From assembly GCA_030549495.1 (NCBI GenBank), contig JAUIRK010000889.1, positions 1,056,501 to 1,120,500 on the forward strand: a stretch of DNA of 64,000 nt, read 5' to 3'. The first letter of the stretch is position 1; every line of letters begins with the position of its first letter. Positions 11,980 to 22,705 of the stretch are shown here, one piece after another. This stretch comes from Nectonema munidae (taxonomy: Eukaryota; Nematomorpha; Nectonematoida; Nectonematidae). Under the pieces are notes generated by a model. That model made no database searches and was not told the origin of the DNA. It saw only the letters and a list, made by a program, of their open reading frames with translations. The position numbers were made by a program, and so were the translations under genes.

Positions 11980-12660
11980 GATACGTCAAATTAGTTTTCA
12001 AAAAACTTAAGTTATGCCTTAAAATTTTTTTAGTTTTTATTGAAGCTCTGTAACTTTTTTTCCTTAAAAGTTATTAAAAAGTTTTACTTTTTGTAGATTT
12101 TTGTAGCTTGCACCAATTTAGCTTTTAAACTATTTTTGAATGATGTTGAGAAAAATGAATTAATGCAATCTTAATTTATTGTTTTCACAATTTTATCTTT
12201 ATTGTATACCCTTTTTTGAGAGTCTAACTAACTTACACTTATTCTTATACACTAAAAAGAATGAAAAAATTCTAATACCAAGTTTTCTAACTTTAGTTCT
12301 GTTTTACATTTTTGATAGAAATTACCTCAGAAAAGTTATGTTATTTGGATGTGTTTTTTAATTTATTTTTCTCAATAAAACATTTTTTGGAAGAAGAAAT
12401 GGAACAACTGTAAATTAATGAATCATTTATTTCATTCAATAAAATTTTCAATTTTTTTATTGTTAATTGATATCTTTACCCCTTTTCTACACATAATTTT
12501 GAGGTGGTGCTCATCTATTTGAAGTGAGAAAGAAGGAGCTATTTATAAGTCCTCATTCATTGTTGACGTTAAGCTTTAGGACGGGGTTAAAGTTTACAAG
12601 CTTAATTAAGAATGACACAAGAAAAGGAGTAGGAATTCAGAAAAATATGTTGTCTTTTTT
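11980..12660. other. Unassigned AT-rich stretch
   Basis: No gene, tRNA or repeat ends recognised. Short frames (for example 12179-12361) have random AT-rich composition. Confidence 0.3.
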
Positions 12661-12664
12661 GGAA

Positions 12665-13130
12665 GACGCTTGAAAGTCCGCCTCTTCCAATAATTTCAAT
12701 GATGTGCGCCCCTGAATCAATCACATTTTTTTCACATAAACATCGCAGGGTGTCTAGTAGACTCTTTTCCTTCACACTACATTCACTATATCCTTTCATC
12801 AATTCCTGTGTGCCTGATAGACTACTTCATTTTCTAATGAAACGCCTATTCGTTCCCCCCCCCAACAATTTTGGATTTTTTTAAACTAGTGTATATGCGA
12901 TATGCAAATTTAATTAAAATATTTTCGCTGGAAGTATAGTATTTAAATTTCACCTTGAATTTCGCTTGAATTTTTTATTTTTTGGAGGCAAAAAAGGATA
13001 TTTTTGTTTTTTGGAGGATAATAGGAAGCTAAAAAATTTTTTGGTCTACCGTGATATTTCCAGACCAGTAAATTTGAAAATTTCAAAAAAATTTCGCCCC
13101 TCCCAATAATTTTGAGGATGTGCGTGCCTG
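12665..13130. mobile_element. Fragments of the GCGCACATCC hAT MITE family
   Basis: Two right-hand ends are seen: CAATGATGTGCGCCCCTG ending at 12714, and TTTTGAGGATGTGCGTGCCTG ending at 13130, the latter preceded by AATTTCGCCCCTCCCAATAA. The stretch 12855-12960 (CAACAATTTTGGATTTTTTT then an inverted TTTTCGCTGGAAGTATAGT) is the complement of sequence inside the complete copy at 36978-37421. No intact left end or target duplication is found. Confidence 0.6.
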
Positions 13131-13691
13131 TTCTACAAATATTTTTACCTATAATATAAACAGTGACAAAAGCGATGTTGCTTTTATTGATATCCTGTCA
13201 TTTGTGATATGATACGTCATAGTCTTGTATTTATCATTAAATTTTACACAATGCAATTGCAAATGTATTTGATCCAAGACTGTTGCAGACGCAGTGGCAA
13301 AAAGGACAAATATTATAGGAAGTTATGTCAGTGTTAGAGTGTGTCTTTGAAAAAATTTAAAAATTTCTCTTTGTAAAAATGAATTTTTGATTAAAAGTAA
13401 GTAATTAGAAGTAGACCAAAGCACAGTGCAATACTTCAAGTGATGAGATATAAGCATAGTATAGCTATAGAGTACGATTTACACTATGTGCTAAAATGCT
13501 TTAAATTTGTAAAAGATTCCAATGTAACGTGAAATCTTTGAAATAATGGACTCGGTATATAGATAACATGACAAATTTGCCATAATACACACACCGGAGT
13601 AAGAGAAAGGTGTTATTCCTTCAATAGGGTTATTGTTTATCAAAATCAGAAAGAGTGACTGGAAAAGACCATAAACTTACGCTTAGAGAGA
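13131..13691. other. Unassigned stretch
   Basis: Nothing recognisable is seen between the hAT MITE end and the piggyBac terminus. Confidence 0.3.
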
Positions 13692-14276
13692 TTAACCCTT
13701 GGTGAACGGATGGGGTCCATTAGGACCCCAGTGAGTTTTTATACTCAAGTATTTTTTCAATTTTTTTTTTAATTATTAATATTCTCTGTACTTTATCATT
13801 AGTGGTTCATGAATATTTACAAGTAATAATATCTTGACAAAAGCAATTTTCTAAAGAATAATACTCAATATTACTACCCTGGGGTTCTCATGGACTCCAT
13901 CAGTTAGACAAAAAATCGTGTACAAAATGTGGCAAAGCTATATGTGAAGCCCACTGTTTTTATATTTGTGAAGATTGCACACCAAATTAAATTCATTAAT
14001 TTCATTATTATTTGTTTTAATTAAAAAATAAATAAAAACTATAAATAAAGCATTTTTTTACTAGTTTTTTTTCAAGTGAACACTATAAAATTTATACATC
14101 ATATCTTGTTTATATATATATAGAATTTCATCACAAAAGGGTCAATAATACATATGTAAGGTTTAGAAATCTTAAACTCATACAAAATGTAGTTATTTAA
14201 ATATAATGAAATGGGGTCCACATGGACCCCATTAGTTTTCTAAGTAATTTTGAAGACTCAGTCCACGAAGGGTTAC
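13692..14276 (+). mobile_element. piggyBac-like element, internally deleted
   Basis: The left end TTAACCCTTGGTGAACGGA is followed by an 18-bp hairpin GGGGTCCATTAGGACCCC (13712-13729). The right part has the related hairpin GGGGTCCACATGGACCCC (14213-14230) and ends GTCCACGAAGGGTTA (TTAC instead of TTAA). Between them 13905-13990 encodes QLDKKSCTKCGKAICEAHC then ICEDCTPN and a stop. That is the Cys-His-rich DNA-binding tail that closes piggyBac transposases (C-x2-C-x4-C-x2-H, then C-x2-C). The catalytic domain is gone. The tail is too short to stand out as a gene but is diagnostic. Confidence 0.8.
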
Positions 14277-14379
14277 GACTAGGATTGTTATGAAGAGACC
14301 AAATGTATATGTCAAGTATGTTGCGGTTTACTAGTGTGTGATCAACATTACTTTTACAATTAAAGAAAAGTATTATATC

Positions 14380-14652
14380 ATTTGTGAGAATGACAGTAGA
14401 GCAAATTTCATTGAGAAGTTAACAATATCATTAGTAAAGATAATGAAAAGGAAGGGTCCAAGAATCGGCCCTTATGAAACGCTTAATTTTTAAAGTAGAG
14501 CACATAAACAAATTAACACAATAATGAACTCTCCTATCACTAAGATTGGATACTGTATATACGGGAGAGAAATCCTTATTTCAATAACTTATAAAGGAGA
14601 AGGCATGATCCACTGAATCGAATGTTTTTGTAAGTCGAAAAACGTACATAAA
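14380..14652 (-). pseudogene. LINE reverse transcriptase fragment
   Basis: The minus strand reads LTKTFDSVDHAF, then SNLSDRRVHYC, then GPILGPFLFIIFTNDIVNFS (about 14395-14640). These are RT palm motifs in the correct order (D-L-T-K-x-F-D-S-V-D-H, L-S-D-R, G-x-x-L-G-P-x-L-F). Frames shift and the FADD block is not preserved. It abuts the Tigger fragment at 14656, which probably marks an insertion or deletion junction. Confidence 0.7.
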
Positions 14653-14655
14653 CGC

Positions 14656-15093
14656 ATGCTGGGTCCGTCCATAAAGGAAAGCGAATTGACCATAGGGAAA
14701 AAATGTGGAAATGTCGTTACTTCAAAATCTCATGTTGAAACTGCAAGAAAGCTAAATTTTTCGGACAGTTTATCGGTTAATGAATTTATTTCAATAGATG
14801 ACCAAGTTCAAACTTGTGAAGCAATTGATCAATATTTTGAAAAAAGAGTAGATGTTGAAAACCAAAGTTCAAATGATTCACAACCTGAAGAAGAAATGGG
14901 AAATGATAAAGGATCTGAATCCTCAATCAAAAGTTTTAGTAGCGCTTTAAAAAGTGTTTCTGATCTTCAATCGTTTTATCTTGAAAACAATTTAGGAGAA
15001 GTGTATACTTTGCTTTGCAAAGTTAAAACAAGTTTAGAAGAGAAAGAAAGTAGTAGAAAATTTCAAAAACAAACTAATATTTTTAACTTTTAA
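14656..15093 (+). pseudogene. Tigger/pogo transposase, C-terminal fragment
   Basis: Open for 145 codons with no stop. The sequence ends SALKSVSDLQSFYLENNLGE then KVKTSLEEKESSRKFQKQTN and IFNF. This is the typical tail of Tigger-type (pogo) transposases: an acidic serine-rich linker, a helical segment around ALKSVSDL, and a final K-Q-T-x-I-x-x-F motif. The upstream DDE catalytic domain is absent, so this is a truncated copy. A more complete but broken relative is on the minus strand at 40390-41590. Because only a fragment exists, a domesticated host function is possible but not indicated. Confidence 0.65.
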
Positions 15094-15296
15094 GAAATTT
15101 AATAAAAGCCTTTTTTAAATCATTTTCTGCATGAAATTTGTTTTGAGTATTTGACTTTAAACTATTTTTTGTTCAATATTATTGGTATAATCTTCATATT
15201 GGAGACAACCTTGATAAGTGGGACAAATTAATGATACGTTGGTAAATAAGGTTCTGTTGTTTTTAATACGTTTTTTTAATTAGAGGTTTTGACAAT

Positions 15297-15680
15297 GCGT
15301 CAATCAAATTTGCGGTTTACTTCTAAAAGCTATCTTCAAAAATATTCTCTCAATTTTGAATGAAATATATGTTTTTATACCAAATCAATCATGCTGTTTT
15401 CATTTTTTACATTTAGGATGTGAATATACCTACAAGTGTTAACCAAATTTGCGGTTTACTTCTAAAAATTGTCTCCAAAAACATTCATTCAAATTTTATA
15501 ATTAAATATATGTTTTTATACCAAATCAATCATGCTAGTTTCATTTATGGACTCAATATTTGCAGTTTGAATTTGAAAATACATATAAGTATCAATCAAA
15601 TTTGCGTTTAGTTCTAAAATTTATTTTCAAAAATTTTGATTCAAATTTTACATGAAATATATATTTTTATAGCAAATACT
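15297..15680. repeat. Satellite-like repeat, second block
   Basis: About 2.7 units of the family at 1-395. The landmark AAATCAATCATGCT occurs at 15382 and 15523 (spacing 141 bp), and CAAATTTGCGGTTTACTTCT recurs at about 15304 and 15445. Confidence 0.7.
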
Positions 15681-15889
15681 TTATAGAGTTTTTTATAGTT
15701 GATTGGTTAAAGTGAATTTGATGAAATGATATAGTGTAACAGCGAGGTTAAATCTATTTTAAACATGACAGTTTGTTGTAACATCTTCACAAAATTAATG
15801 TTAGATTTTTATGTATTGTATGTAATCATACACTTTTTTATCACATCAAATCAAAAAAGTTTTTCATCGAAAAAAGTACTAATTTGCAG

Positions 15890-16015
15890 CTAACATCGAG
15901 CTATGGATAATCTAGCAGAAGCGAGGCTTAAACCCGGAACTTCAGATCGATAGCAGCGCTTCTAACCGTTTAACCTCGCAGCCACTAAACCACTTACGTT
16001 TTGATAAAAACGGAA
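15890..16015 (-). repeat. tRNA-like SINE head, minus orientation
   Basis: Reading the minus strand, GTGGTTTAGTGG resembles a Pol III A box and GGGTTTAAGCCTC a B box about 60 bp downstream, within a tRNA-sized segment whose cloverleaf is degenerate. A functional tRNA is unlikely because the acceptor and anticodon stems do not pair well. Confidence 0.45.
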
Positions 16016-16019
16016 AAGT

Positions 16020-16345
16020 TAGTTTAAACTTTTAAATAACAACTTTTTACGATAGAAAATATTAGTTTTTGACCAAGATCCATCCCTGGTATACATGTGT
16101 AAAAAACTTTATATAATTATTTAAATAAAAAGTTCCTTTTTGAGATGAGCTGTCAAATATAAATCAATTTTTGACATGTTTGATAAAAAAAAAGGACATC
16201 ACTGAATTCAGCATAGTTGAAATATATATGTAAAATTAAAAACATTTATAAAAACTTATTAATATCTGAGAAAAATGGAGGGGGGGGGCACTTTACGCCC
16301 CCAGCACTTGAGCGGGCAAATTTAGCCCAGCAATAAAAGGGTTAA
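16020..16345. other. AT-rich spacer ending in a piggyBac-like terminus
   Basis: Mostly AT-rich. At 16310-16345 the order is hairpin CGGGCAAATTTAGCCCA, GCAATAAAA, then GGGTTAA. In reverse this gives TTAACCC plus a subterminal hairpin, matching the geometry of piggyBac ends at 9043, 13692 and 24310. The partner end is not identified. Confidence 0.4.
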
Positions 16346-16436
16346 GAGCCATTCTTTCAAATTTTTGAAATAATCATTATTTCATTTTTTAGCTTTTGTA
16401 TAGGTGTAAAACACGTTTATATTTATCTTCGTTTAA

Positions 16437-18221
16437 ATGAGCAATGGTGTTGTTTACGTTTCATATATCAATGAGCCACGTCAAAAAAGAGAATTTTGCA
16501 ATGGCTTCAACGAAGAAAGCATAGAATATTCATGGGTTTCAGAAGCAACTCACATTTTATATTTCATCACCTCTCTTCTAGAACTTCCTGTCGAAATTTT
16601 CCATCGTTTCTTGTTGTCGGAAAAGAGCAGTGATTTGCTCGCATTCATCAATTCTTACCTACAAAACGCTCCAAGACTTCACTTCAAGAAATCGTCTCTT
16701 CGAAATCAGCCTCCGAAGGTTGCCCATCTTGAGTCCGTCATCAACTATAATGCACTTGGAATAATACTTCGTTTATCCGAAAATCCCCATGAAGAGAAAG
16801 AAAAGGAAACTCTTAGCGAGGATGGTGGTTGTGTAGATTCTAAGTTTTGCAGAGATCGCATTAACAACATTAAGAAGCACGTCTTCACGATTCCCAACAT
16901 TCTGGACATGTGTGTCCTCTTCTCCCAATACGAAGATGTTTTGAGGAAACTCATCAGCAGAATATATTGTACTGCCAAAGACCAGCACACACAACTGCAG
17001 TTTGACAGGCTTTCCACATGTTTAAGCGAGGACTTGTACCTCTGTGACGCCATGAACGTATGCAGAAGGAAGCTTTTTTCAGATGCTTCTAGGATCTCCT
17101 ACTTGGTGGACGTATCCCACTCTCTCTCCTCATTTCTCACCTTCTTGCCTACAGCTTGTCCTTACACACTGACTTCTCAAGAAATGATCATGGCAACGGC
17201 TCGTTATCTTGAGAACATTTTATTTCATGAATGTTCGCGGGAGAAATGCGGACGTAGCCACCAAAAACTGCTGAAAGTTGAAGAGGATCGTTTGCTTCAC
17301 TTCATAACTCAAAACTGCTTGCAGATACTGCACAAAAGTTGTTATTTATTCTTTCTGCGCCACTTCGACTCTGTTCCTGCAAAATTTGCGAAATCGGGCC
17401 TGAATTTCGAGTTACTCGGCCTAGCAAACTCCTATTTATCCACGCTGACAGACATGCTGAAGTTTAATCGCGTCATGCTTCTACTGAATCAAAGAATGGA
17501 TCTGATGCAGACGCTGACCGATATTTCTCTCAAAACCAGCATTAACTTTGACACGACTCGTCTGCTCCACATCCAACAGACAATTTCTTTGCTCTCGAAT
17601 GAAGTTGAAGCAAGAGCAGCAGGTGAAATCCGTTCTCAAGAGAGAGCTGCAGGCAAGGCAGAAGAGGAAAGTGCTACATCCAGCAAATCACTTGAAGGAA
17701 TTGATGCTGACATTTCTCATTCCGTAAAAATGGAATCTCTGACATCCTCCATCAGAGATCTCTTTCCCGACTTGTCTGAAGAGTATGTCAAGAAATGCCT
17801 GCTATACTTCAACGGATCGAGCGAAATTGTCATTGATAAGATTTTGAATGGAAGCATTCCACCTCAAGTTCATACTGTTGACCTTAAAAAAGTGAATTTG
17901 AATTCCTGTCAACAGCAGACACAAATCTCATCACCTTCTCAATCACAAAATCCTTTTTCATCTTCTCAAGAAAGCAAAAAATTGGAAAAGTCTGCGCAGA
18001 AAGTGAGTCAAGATTCCAAAAATCAAGAAATCATTAGGGATGAGGTAAAGTTCTTTTCAATCGAACCGGAGAGGGAGAAAAAGGACGAATTTATCAAGCC
18101 AAGAAATAAGCATGCTTCGTTCAAAGAAAAAAGGCACCAAATCGAGTCTTTATACAATGATGAGTACGATGACACTTACGACAATGAAGGTATTGGTATA
18201 ATGGAGCCTGAGAATATTTAA
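16437..18221 (+). CDS. ASCC2: ASCC2, activating signal cointegrator 1 complex subunit 2
   Basis: Single-exon frame of 594 codons. A CUE ubiquitin-binding domain lies at about residues 432-477 (SIRDLFPDLSEEYVKKCLLY). The helical N-terminal half contains ILDMCVLFSQYEDVLRKLI, matching the conserved ILDLCVLF segment of ASCC2, and the C-terminus has NDEYDDTYD (about 574-582), a family hallmark. ASCC2 binds K63-linked ubiquitin, recruits the ASCC3 helicase for alkylation repair, and is a subunit of the complex that splits collided ribosomes. The start chosen is the first ATG after an in-frame TAA. The human protein (757 residues, from memory) has about 35 more N-terminal residues and a longer C-terminus. 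Here the frame stops 12 residues after EYDDTYD. A possible donor GAAG|GTATTG at 18189 would allow a further exon. GC content and codon use are higher than in the flanks, as expected for a host gene under selection. Confidence 0.93.
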   Translation: MSNGVVYVSYINEPRQKREFCNGFNEESIEYSWVSEATHILYFITSLLELPVEIFHRFLLSEKSSDLLAFINSYLQNAPRLHFKKSSLRNQPPKVAHLESVINYNALGIILRLSENPHEEKEKETLSEDGGCVDSKFCRDRINNIKKHVFTIPNILDMCVLFSQYEDVLRKLISRIYCTAKDQHTQLQFDRLSTCLSEDLYLCDAMNVCRRKLFSDASRISYLVDVSHSLSSFLTFLPTACPYTLTSQEMIMATARYLENILFHECSREKCGRSHQKLLKVEEDRLLHFITQNCLQILHKSCYLFFLRHFDSVPAKFAKSGLNFELLGLANSYLSTLTDMLKFNRVMLLLNQRMDLMQTLTDISLKTSINFDTTRLLHIQQTISLLSNEVEARAAGEIRSQERAAGKAEEESATSSKSLEGIDADISHSVKMESLTSSIRDLFPDLSEEYVKKCLLYFNGSSEIVIDKILNGSIPPQVHTVDLKKVNLNSCQQQTQISSPSQSQNPFSSSQESKKLEKSAQKVSQDSKNQEIIRDEVKFFSIEPEREKKDEFIKPRNKHASFKEKRHQIESLYNDEYDDTYDNEGIGIMEPENI

Positions 18222-18227
18222 AATAAA
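18222..18227 (+). promoter_or_regulatory. Polyadenylation signal AATAAA of ASCC2
   Basis: AATAAA begins on the base after the stop codon (18219-18221), implying an extremely short 3' UTR if this is the real gene end. Confidence 0.5.
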
Positions 18228-18668
18228 TCTAATTATATATTTAAAAATTTAATGTGCTTTTTATATAATGAAAAGGCTACCCAAAGTCAATGATCTGATT
18301 CGATAAAAAATTGAGATTTTTAAATATTCCCTGAAAAATTTTTTAATAATAAATTTGACTGCGCAAAAATGTGTGGTGTGATTGGCTGAAAAAACCTAAA
18401 AAGTATTATATATGCTATGACAGCGAATAAATCTTTATTCCAATTTGTCAACTTTGTTTTACCCATGTCCAGGCATATTTTCTTCTGCCAATAAAAGTCC
18501 ATTATATTGTGTTTTTGAAAATATTTAAAAATTCTGACGGAAAACTTGAGACAGCATATTGTTGATTTTCAAATTCTTCCAATATTTTGCATACTCAGCA
18601 AGTTCCGCATAAGCATATTTTACATCTCTCTGGAATCTTAGCACTTGCTTCCAGCATTGCAATACTCC
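18228..18668. other. Downstream flank of ASCC2, unassigned
   Basis: No downstream ASCC2 exon is recognised by eye. AT-rich with no repeat ends. Confidence 0.3.
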
Positions 18669-18815
18669 TTAAAAACCTCTCAAACAACCAACGTCACCTA
18701 TAGGTGACACACCTTTTAAATTAAATCGTCTGCGTTTATCAAAGCTCTTGGGTTAATACAAATCTTCTGCTTTACGTTAGATATCGTCTGATTATACTGA
18801 ACGTAAATTGGTTAA
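18669..18815. mobile_element. piggyBac-like MITE, degenerate
   Basis: Bounded by TTAA (18669-18672) and GGTTAA (to 18815). It contains the perfect 16-bp hairpin GTCACCTATAGGTGAC (18693-18708) near the left end and TCGTCTGC/TCGTCTG motifs internally. In reverse, its right end matches the left end of the element at 58147 (TAATCAGACGATATCTAA). Confidence 0.5.
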
Positions 18816-20465
18816 ACAAGCTTGCTGTGTATATATTTTGAGATGGGTAGCACTCTAAAATCGCGATTCTTTAAGTAATTGTGTTTGTCATTTTATAATT
18901 CTTTACATGCATTATTGACGTTGTACACTTAAAAACCTACTTGAAACAATGCACTATTTCAAGTGAAAGGTAACTTATTAATTTTAGAGATGGTAGCAAC
19001 AACACATGTGAAGAGATGGAATGGCGAACATTCCATAGAATTAGCAGTTATTATACACTTGGTGTATGCCTGCCTATAAATCTACTTATGGCTTAGAGAA
19101 GCGATAAGGCATTTTTACAATCCAATTATATCACAAATATCTTTATCCATTTTTATATCGATGCTTTGAAAATAAAATTGTGAACAAAGTATTTTTAGGA
19201 GAAAATAAATGTGTATAATAAAATTAAAATGTACAAATCTAAAAAAATGAAACAAAGTGTTCTAGCCACAAATAATATTGAAAAAATGATAACACTGTGA
19301 TAAAAAAGGGTAGAATCAATGCAAAAGTGAAATTAAGTTTCTTGTTCATGCTAAGAAGAACAGGGTGAGTGAAAGAGTAGTAACGTTGCAATGCCAAGTT
19401 TAAGTTGAAAATCTTTTAGATAAGTTTAAGCACATTCCTCTCAACTAAAACATGCATTGTACAAAATTGGATGAACTATATCTCTTACAATTTCTGACTG
19501 TTACTAAAATCACTAGTTGCAACTTTGATACAATTTCGGGGTAGTTGATGCCAAAAACTGTCCCCCAAATTTAAAGGTCAATAAATCTCAACAAAATTTC
19601 GATATTAATCTGTAGATAACATGTAAAACTTAGCGTGTCTATTTTAGATGCACTTTTCAGAACACATGGTTTGTAGTTCTTGAAACGAGATCTATTCTAC
19701 GACACGATAAATACCTGAAGGATTTCATTTCAAAGGTCTCTGGTTTGGATCTATCCTGTGGATTCGGGAACAAAGGGCGTTAAACGAAATATAGGTTTTC
19801 TTAACCCTTAAAAATTAGAATTGAAACTCCGGGTTAAGAAATATTTAGTTAATATTTTCTGTTTTTGACTTTATTAGTGAGTAATTATCATCTGGTGATC
19901 ATATTCCCACGTCGATATGATTGGTTCGATGAGTTTAGAGAAAGAATATTTATAATTCTTGTTATAAGTTCAAAACATAAGACAAAAATTTGCAAATTCA
20001 AAAGGATTTGACCAGAAAAATAGTGAAATCAAAAAACGGAAGTAACAAAAATTGATATATAACATGAATTTAATAAAAAAAAAGCTTTGAAAAATTTAAT
20101 GTCGTGTGACAATGAGAATCTGGTATGCTTGAAAGTTATACCGAGGCAAATGCCAATCGCCATCTGTACCGAGACAAATGTCAAAGGAAATCATCTCCAT
20201 TCATGACCAAATAACGCATTTGTGATTCAATTAAAAAGTTCATTCATTTCTCTCAATTGATTGATAAAAAAATTAATGTTTTTAGCACATCAAAAGAATG
20301 TAGCTTATTAGAATGTTCAAAACTAACTAATTCAAATAATGAAAATAGTATACTTTTTTTAGCCCTTTCGGACCCAATGGAACAGGAGTAATTCAAAAAA
20401 TAAAAATGGTCTGTTAAGATTTATACAAAAACTCATTTAAAAGATGCGCATCAACACTAACAATT
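18816..20465. other. Unassigned AT-rich stretch
   Basis: About 1.6 kb with no recognisable coding segment, repeat terminus or RNA gene. A 40-bp TTAACCC...GGGTTAA pair near 19811-19850 may be a tiny TTAA element but lacks other support. Confidence 0.3.
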
Positions 20466-20479
20466 AAATTTCTGAGAAT

Positions 20480-20582
20480 GTATAGTAATCCATCGCGTGT
20501 ATCCGAATTTTCGCGTATCTCAACACTCACTTATCCGAACAATTTCTTTGTCTCCTAACTTGTTCGTTACTAGAGGTTGACT
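20480..20582. mobile_element. Tigger/pogo-like terminus
   Basis: The right edge GAGGTTGACTG|TA is the complement of TA|CAGTCAACCTC, a Tigger-type end with TA target. The adjacent GTTCGGATAAGTGAGTG complement is typical of Tigger subterminal sequence. The left end is not clear. Confidence 0.45.
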
Positions 20583-20981
20583 GTAATTCAAAAAAGGAAT
20601 TATAGCAATTTAAATATAATTTTAAAAATGATCTTTTACTTATATTTGTGCATACAACATATAGCTATAGCGATTCTTGTATCGCTATACCTGGACCTTG
20701 TAAGTTCTCTTGTATTTTATCATCACCATCACTAATCAAACACCCTATGAAAGACCGGTTTCGGATGTTAAATTCACTACAGAGCCAAAAAAGATGAACT
20801 ATTAATCCTTCAAAAATTGACTTAACGACTTCAAAAAGGTGACTTTATAGAAAAAATTTACCCAAAAATTATTCTACAATCACTTTTGTCGATTATTATT
20901 ATTACTGTATAAGATACCATTTAATATTTTTAAGTATTCTCTTTTGAAAAGGCGCGATTGGAGGAGCTAAATTTTTTTTTA
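20583..20981. other. Unassigned AT-rich stretch
   Basis: Nothing recognisable is seen before the hAT target duplication at 20982. Confidence 0.3.
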
Positions 20982-20989
20982 TCTATAAT

Positions 20990-22494
20990 TAGGGTTGCCA
21001 GACGTCCCGATTTATGTTATTTTGTCCCGCGTCCCGAATGCATAACTAGGGGACGCCATTTGTTCCGATTTTAGCCTCCATTAAAAAAAACTAGAATTAT
21101 GAAATTTTTAGTTTTAAACTTAATTTTCTTATCATATCATTTTTTATAGAAAAAAAGGATATTTATTAAAAAAAATCGAGATTACATATGTGAAATATTA
21201 AATATAAGCACGTAAGTCTAGTAACTACATTTTGATATGGTTTCAAACTTCATTTTTTTTATAATAACTATAGAAGATATCGCATTTCGAACTTTCGGTA
21301 TGTGTTTTTTGAGAGTTTCATAATTCTTTGATATTTTTTCGATAAAAAAGTAGCTGAGTTCTGGTTTGCTTGTACCTGCTGAAAAAAAAATTTATCACGT
21401 TTTAGTAGCAAGTCGAGTATGTGGTGCTGACAGCCAATATACTGTGGCTTTTCAAATCCTTTTTTTACTATGTCATCTTGAATTCGCTTTACAATACCAT
21501 CCAAACAACCAGAATTTACACCAGTTGTGTGGCAAATGATCATCGAAATATTTTTCTAAGCGTTATACTCATCAATCAGCTTGTGCAATTCTTCATGTAT
21601 AGATAGCCCTAGCCGTGCCATTTAAGACATTTTAAAACGGAGCCGGTACATTATATCCTTGTTGAAAAATTGTTGCAAGAACCTTTTGTGCTTTGTGTGT
21701 TGAAATGTTGTTCTTAAATATTAGTAAACTCGCTGTTTCAGTACTCGCTCTTTTGTACGTAGATTTATCTTCAGAAAAAACAATCATGAAAAGAAGATTC
21801 AGAGCTGGATTCACAGACATCAAGCTTTTGTGAATCTTTATTATGATTTGATACTACCTGAACACAAATTCGTTTCCTTGGATCTATTGTTTTTAATGGA
21901 GCTTCTTTTACCGTCGAATAGCCGATTTTACCTCCGCTTTCAATTTGCTTTTTGTAAAATTCCTTGTTTTCAGTGAATTACCATTCTCCTTTTGGATTTG
22001 TCACAGAATAATGTGTAAAAAACTAAAAAAAAATTTCGATAGATTCTATAGAAGCTATCCTGCAATGTAAATGGAACTTTAATTTCAGTTGTAAAGAATT
22101 TTATTGGAATGGAAACAAAGCCTTATTAAAAAGTGCAAAATCTTCAAAAAAATATAATTGAAGCATAAATAAATAAGTGATATTCAAGTAAATAATTCAT
22201 TGTAATTTTTTGTTATTTTAAGTTAGTTTCAAATAAAATATGCATTTTTTTATTCATGTTGTACAAATTTTTTTCAAAGTGAAATTACGCCTATACAATA
22301 AGATTTTATAAATATTAAACGTTACAATTAATCAAGATTAAACCTAATTTTATCAAAACAACTTTATGTGTCACCAAAAAATTCATTTGTTTAAAATTAT
22401 TTATATTAATTATTAGTTTTTATTAGTAATAAACTTAACATTATTCTGTCATACAAGTGTCCCGATTTTTTATTTTTGAAATCTGGCAACCCTA
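20990..22494 (-). mobile_element. hAT-type transposon, 1505 bp, transposase partly deleted
   Basis: Perfect 13-bp inverted ends, TAGGGTTGCCAGA at 20990-21002 and its complement ending at 22494. They are flanked by the exact octamer TCTATAAT (20982-20989, 22495-22502). Minus-strand frames carry the remains of a transposase. The segment 21268-21543 reads CHTTGVNSG, then EKPQYIGCQHHILDLLL, the counterpart of DTTAxN...CRHH in the other two hAT elements of the window. An upstream segment (21632-21823) reads NISTHKAQKVLATIFQQGYN. Stops separate the pieces, and the C-terminal RW region is missing. Confidence 0.9.
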
Positions 22495-22543
22495 TCTATA
22501 ATGATCTGTCAAATAATTATAAAAATGAAATAATATTTTTTAG

Positions 22544-22705
22544 TTGCGTTGGGGGGTGTGAGTAGGTTGGGTAGAGCGTGTGACTTCGAAATTAAAAGTC
22601 TTGGGTTCGAATCCCGCTCCCGGCAACTTTTTCATAGTTCGATACATGCGGCCTCTGGCCTTCTCGATGAAAACACCCCAAGGTACCTTTACCTTTACGA
22701 ACTCT
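22544..22705 (+). repeat. tRNA-derived SINE, best copy
   Basis: The head resembles a tRNA. An A-box-like GTAGGTTGGGTAGAGC is followed by a B box GGGTTCGAATCCCGC (about 22607-22621) and GGCAAC. The body then reads GTTCGATACATGC and the tail CTCGATGAAAACACCCC, AAGGTACCTTTACC. The 5' acceptor strand does not pair properly, so it is a SINE rather than a functional tRNA. Related copies lie at 11595, 38705 and 45785. It follows the hAT right edge by about 42 bp. Confidence 0.7.

Noticed and set aside
19811-19850. TTAACCC...GGGTTAA pair as a 40-bp MITE
   Set aside because: Too short, no hairpin or internal motif, and expected occasionally by chance in AT-rich DNA.
22550-22627. Functional tRNA gene
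   Set aside because: A and B boxes are present but the acceptor and anticodon stems do not pair, and the sequence continues into a repeated SINE body.
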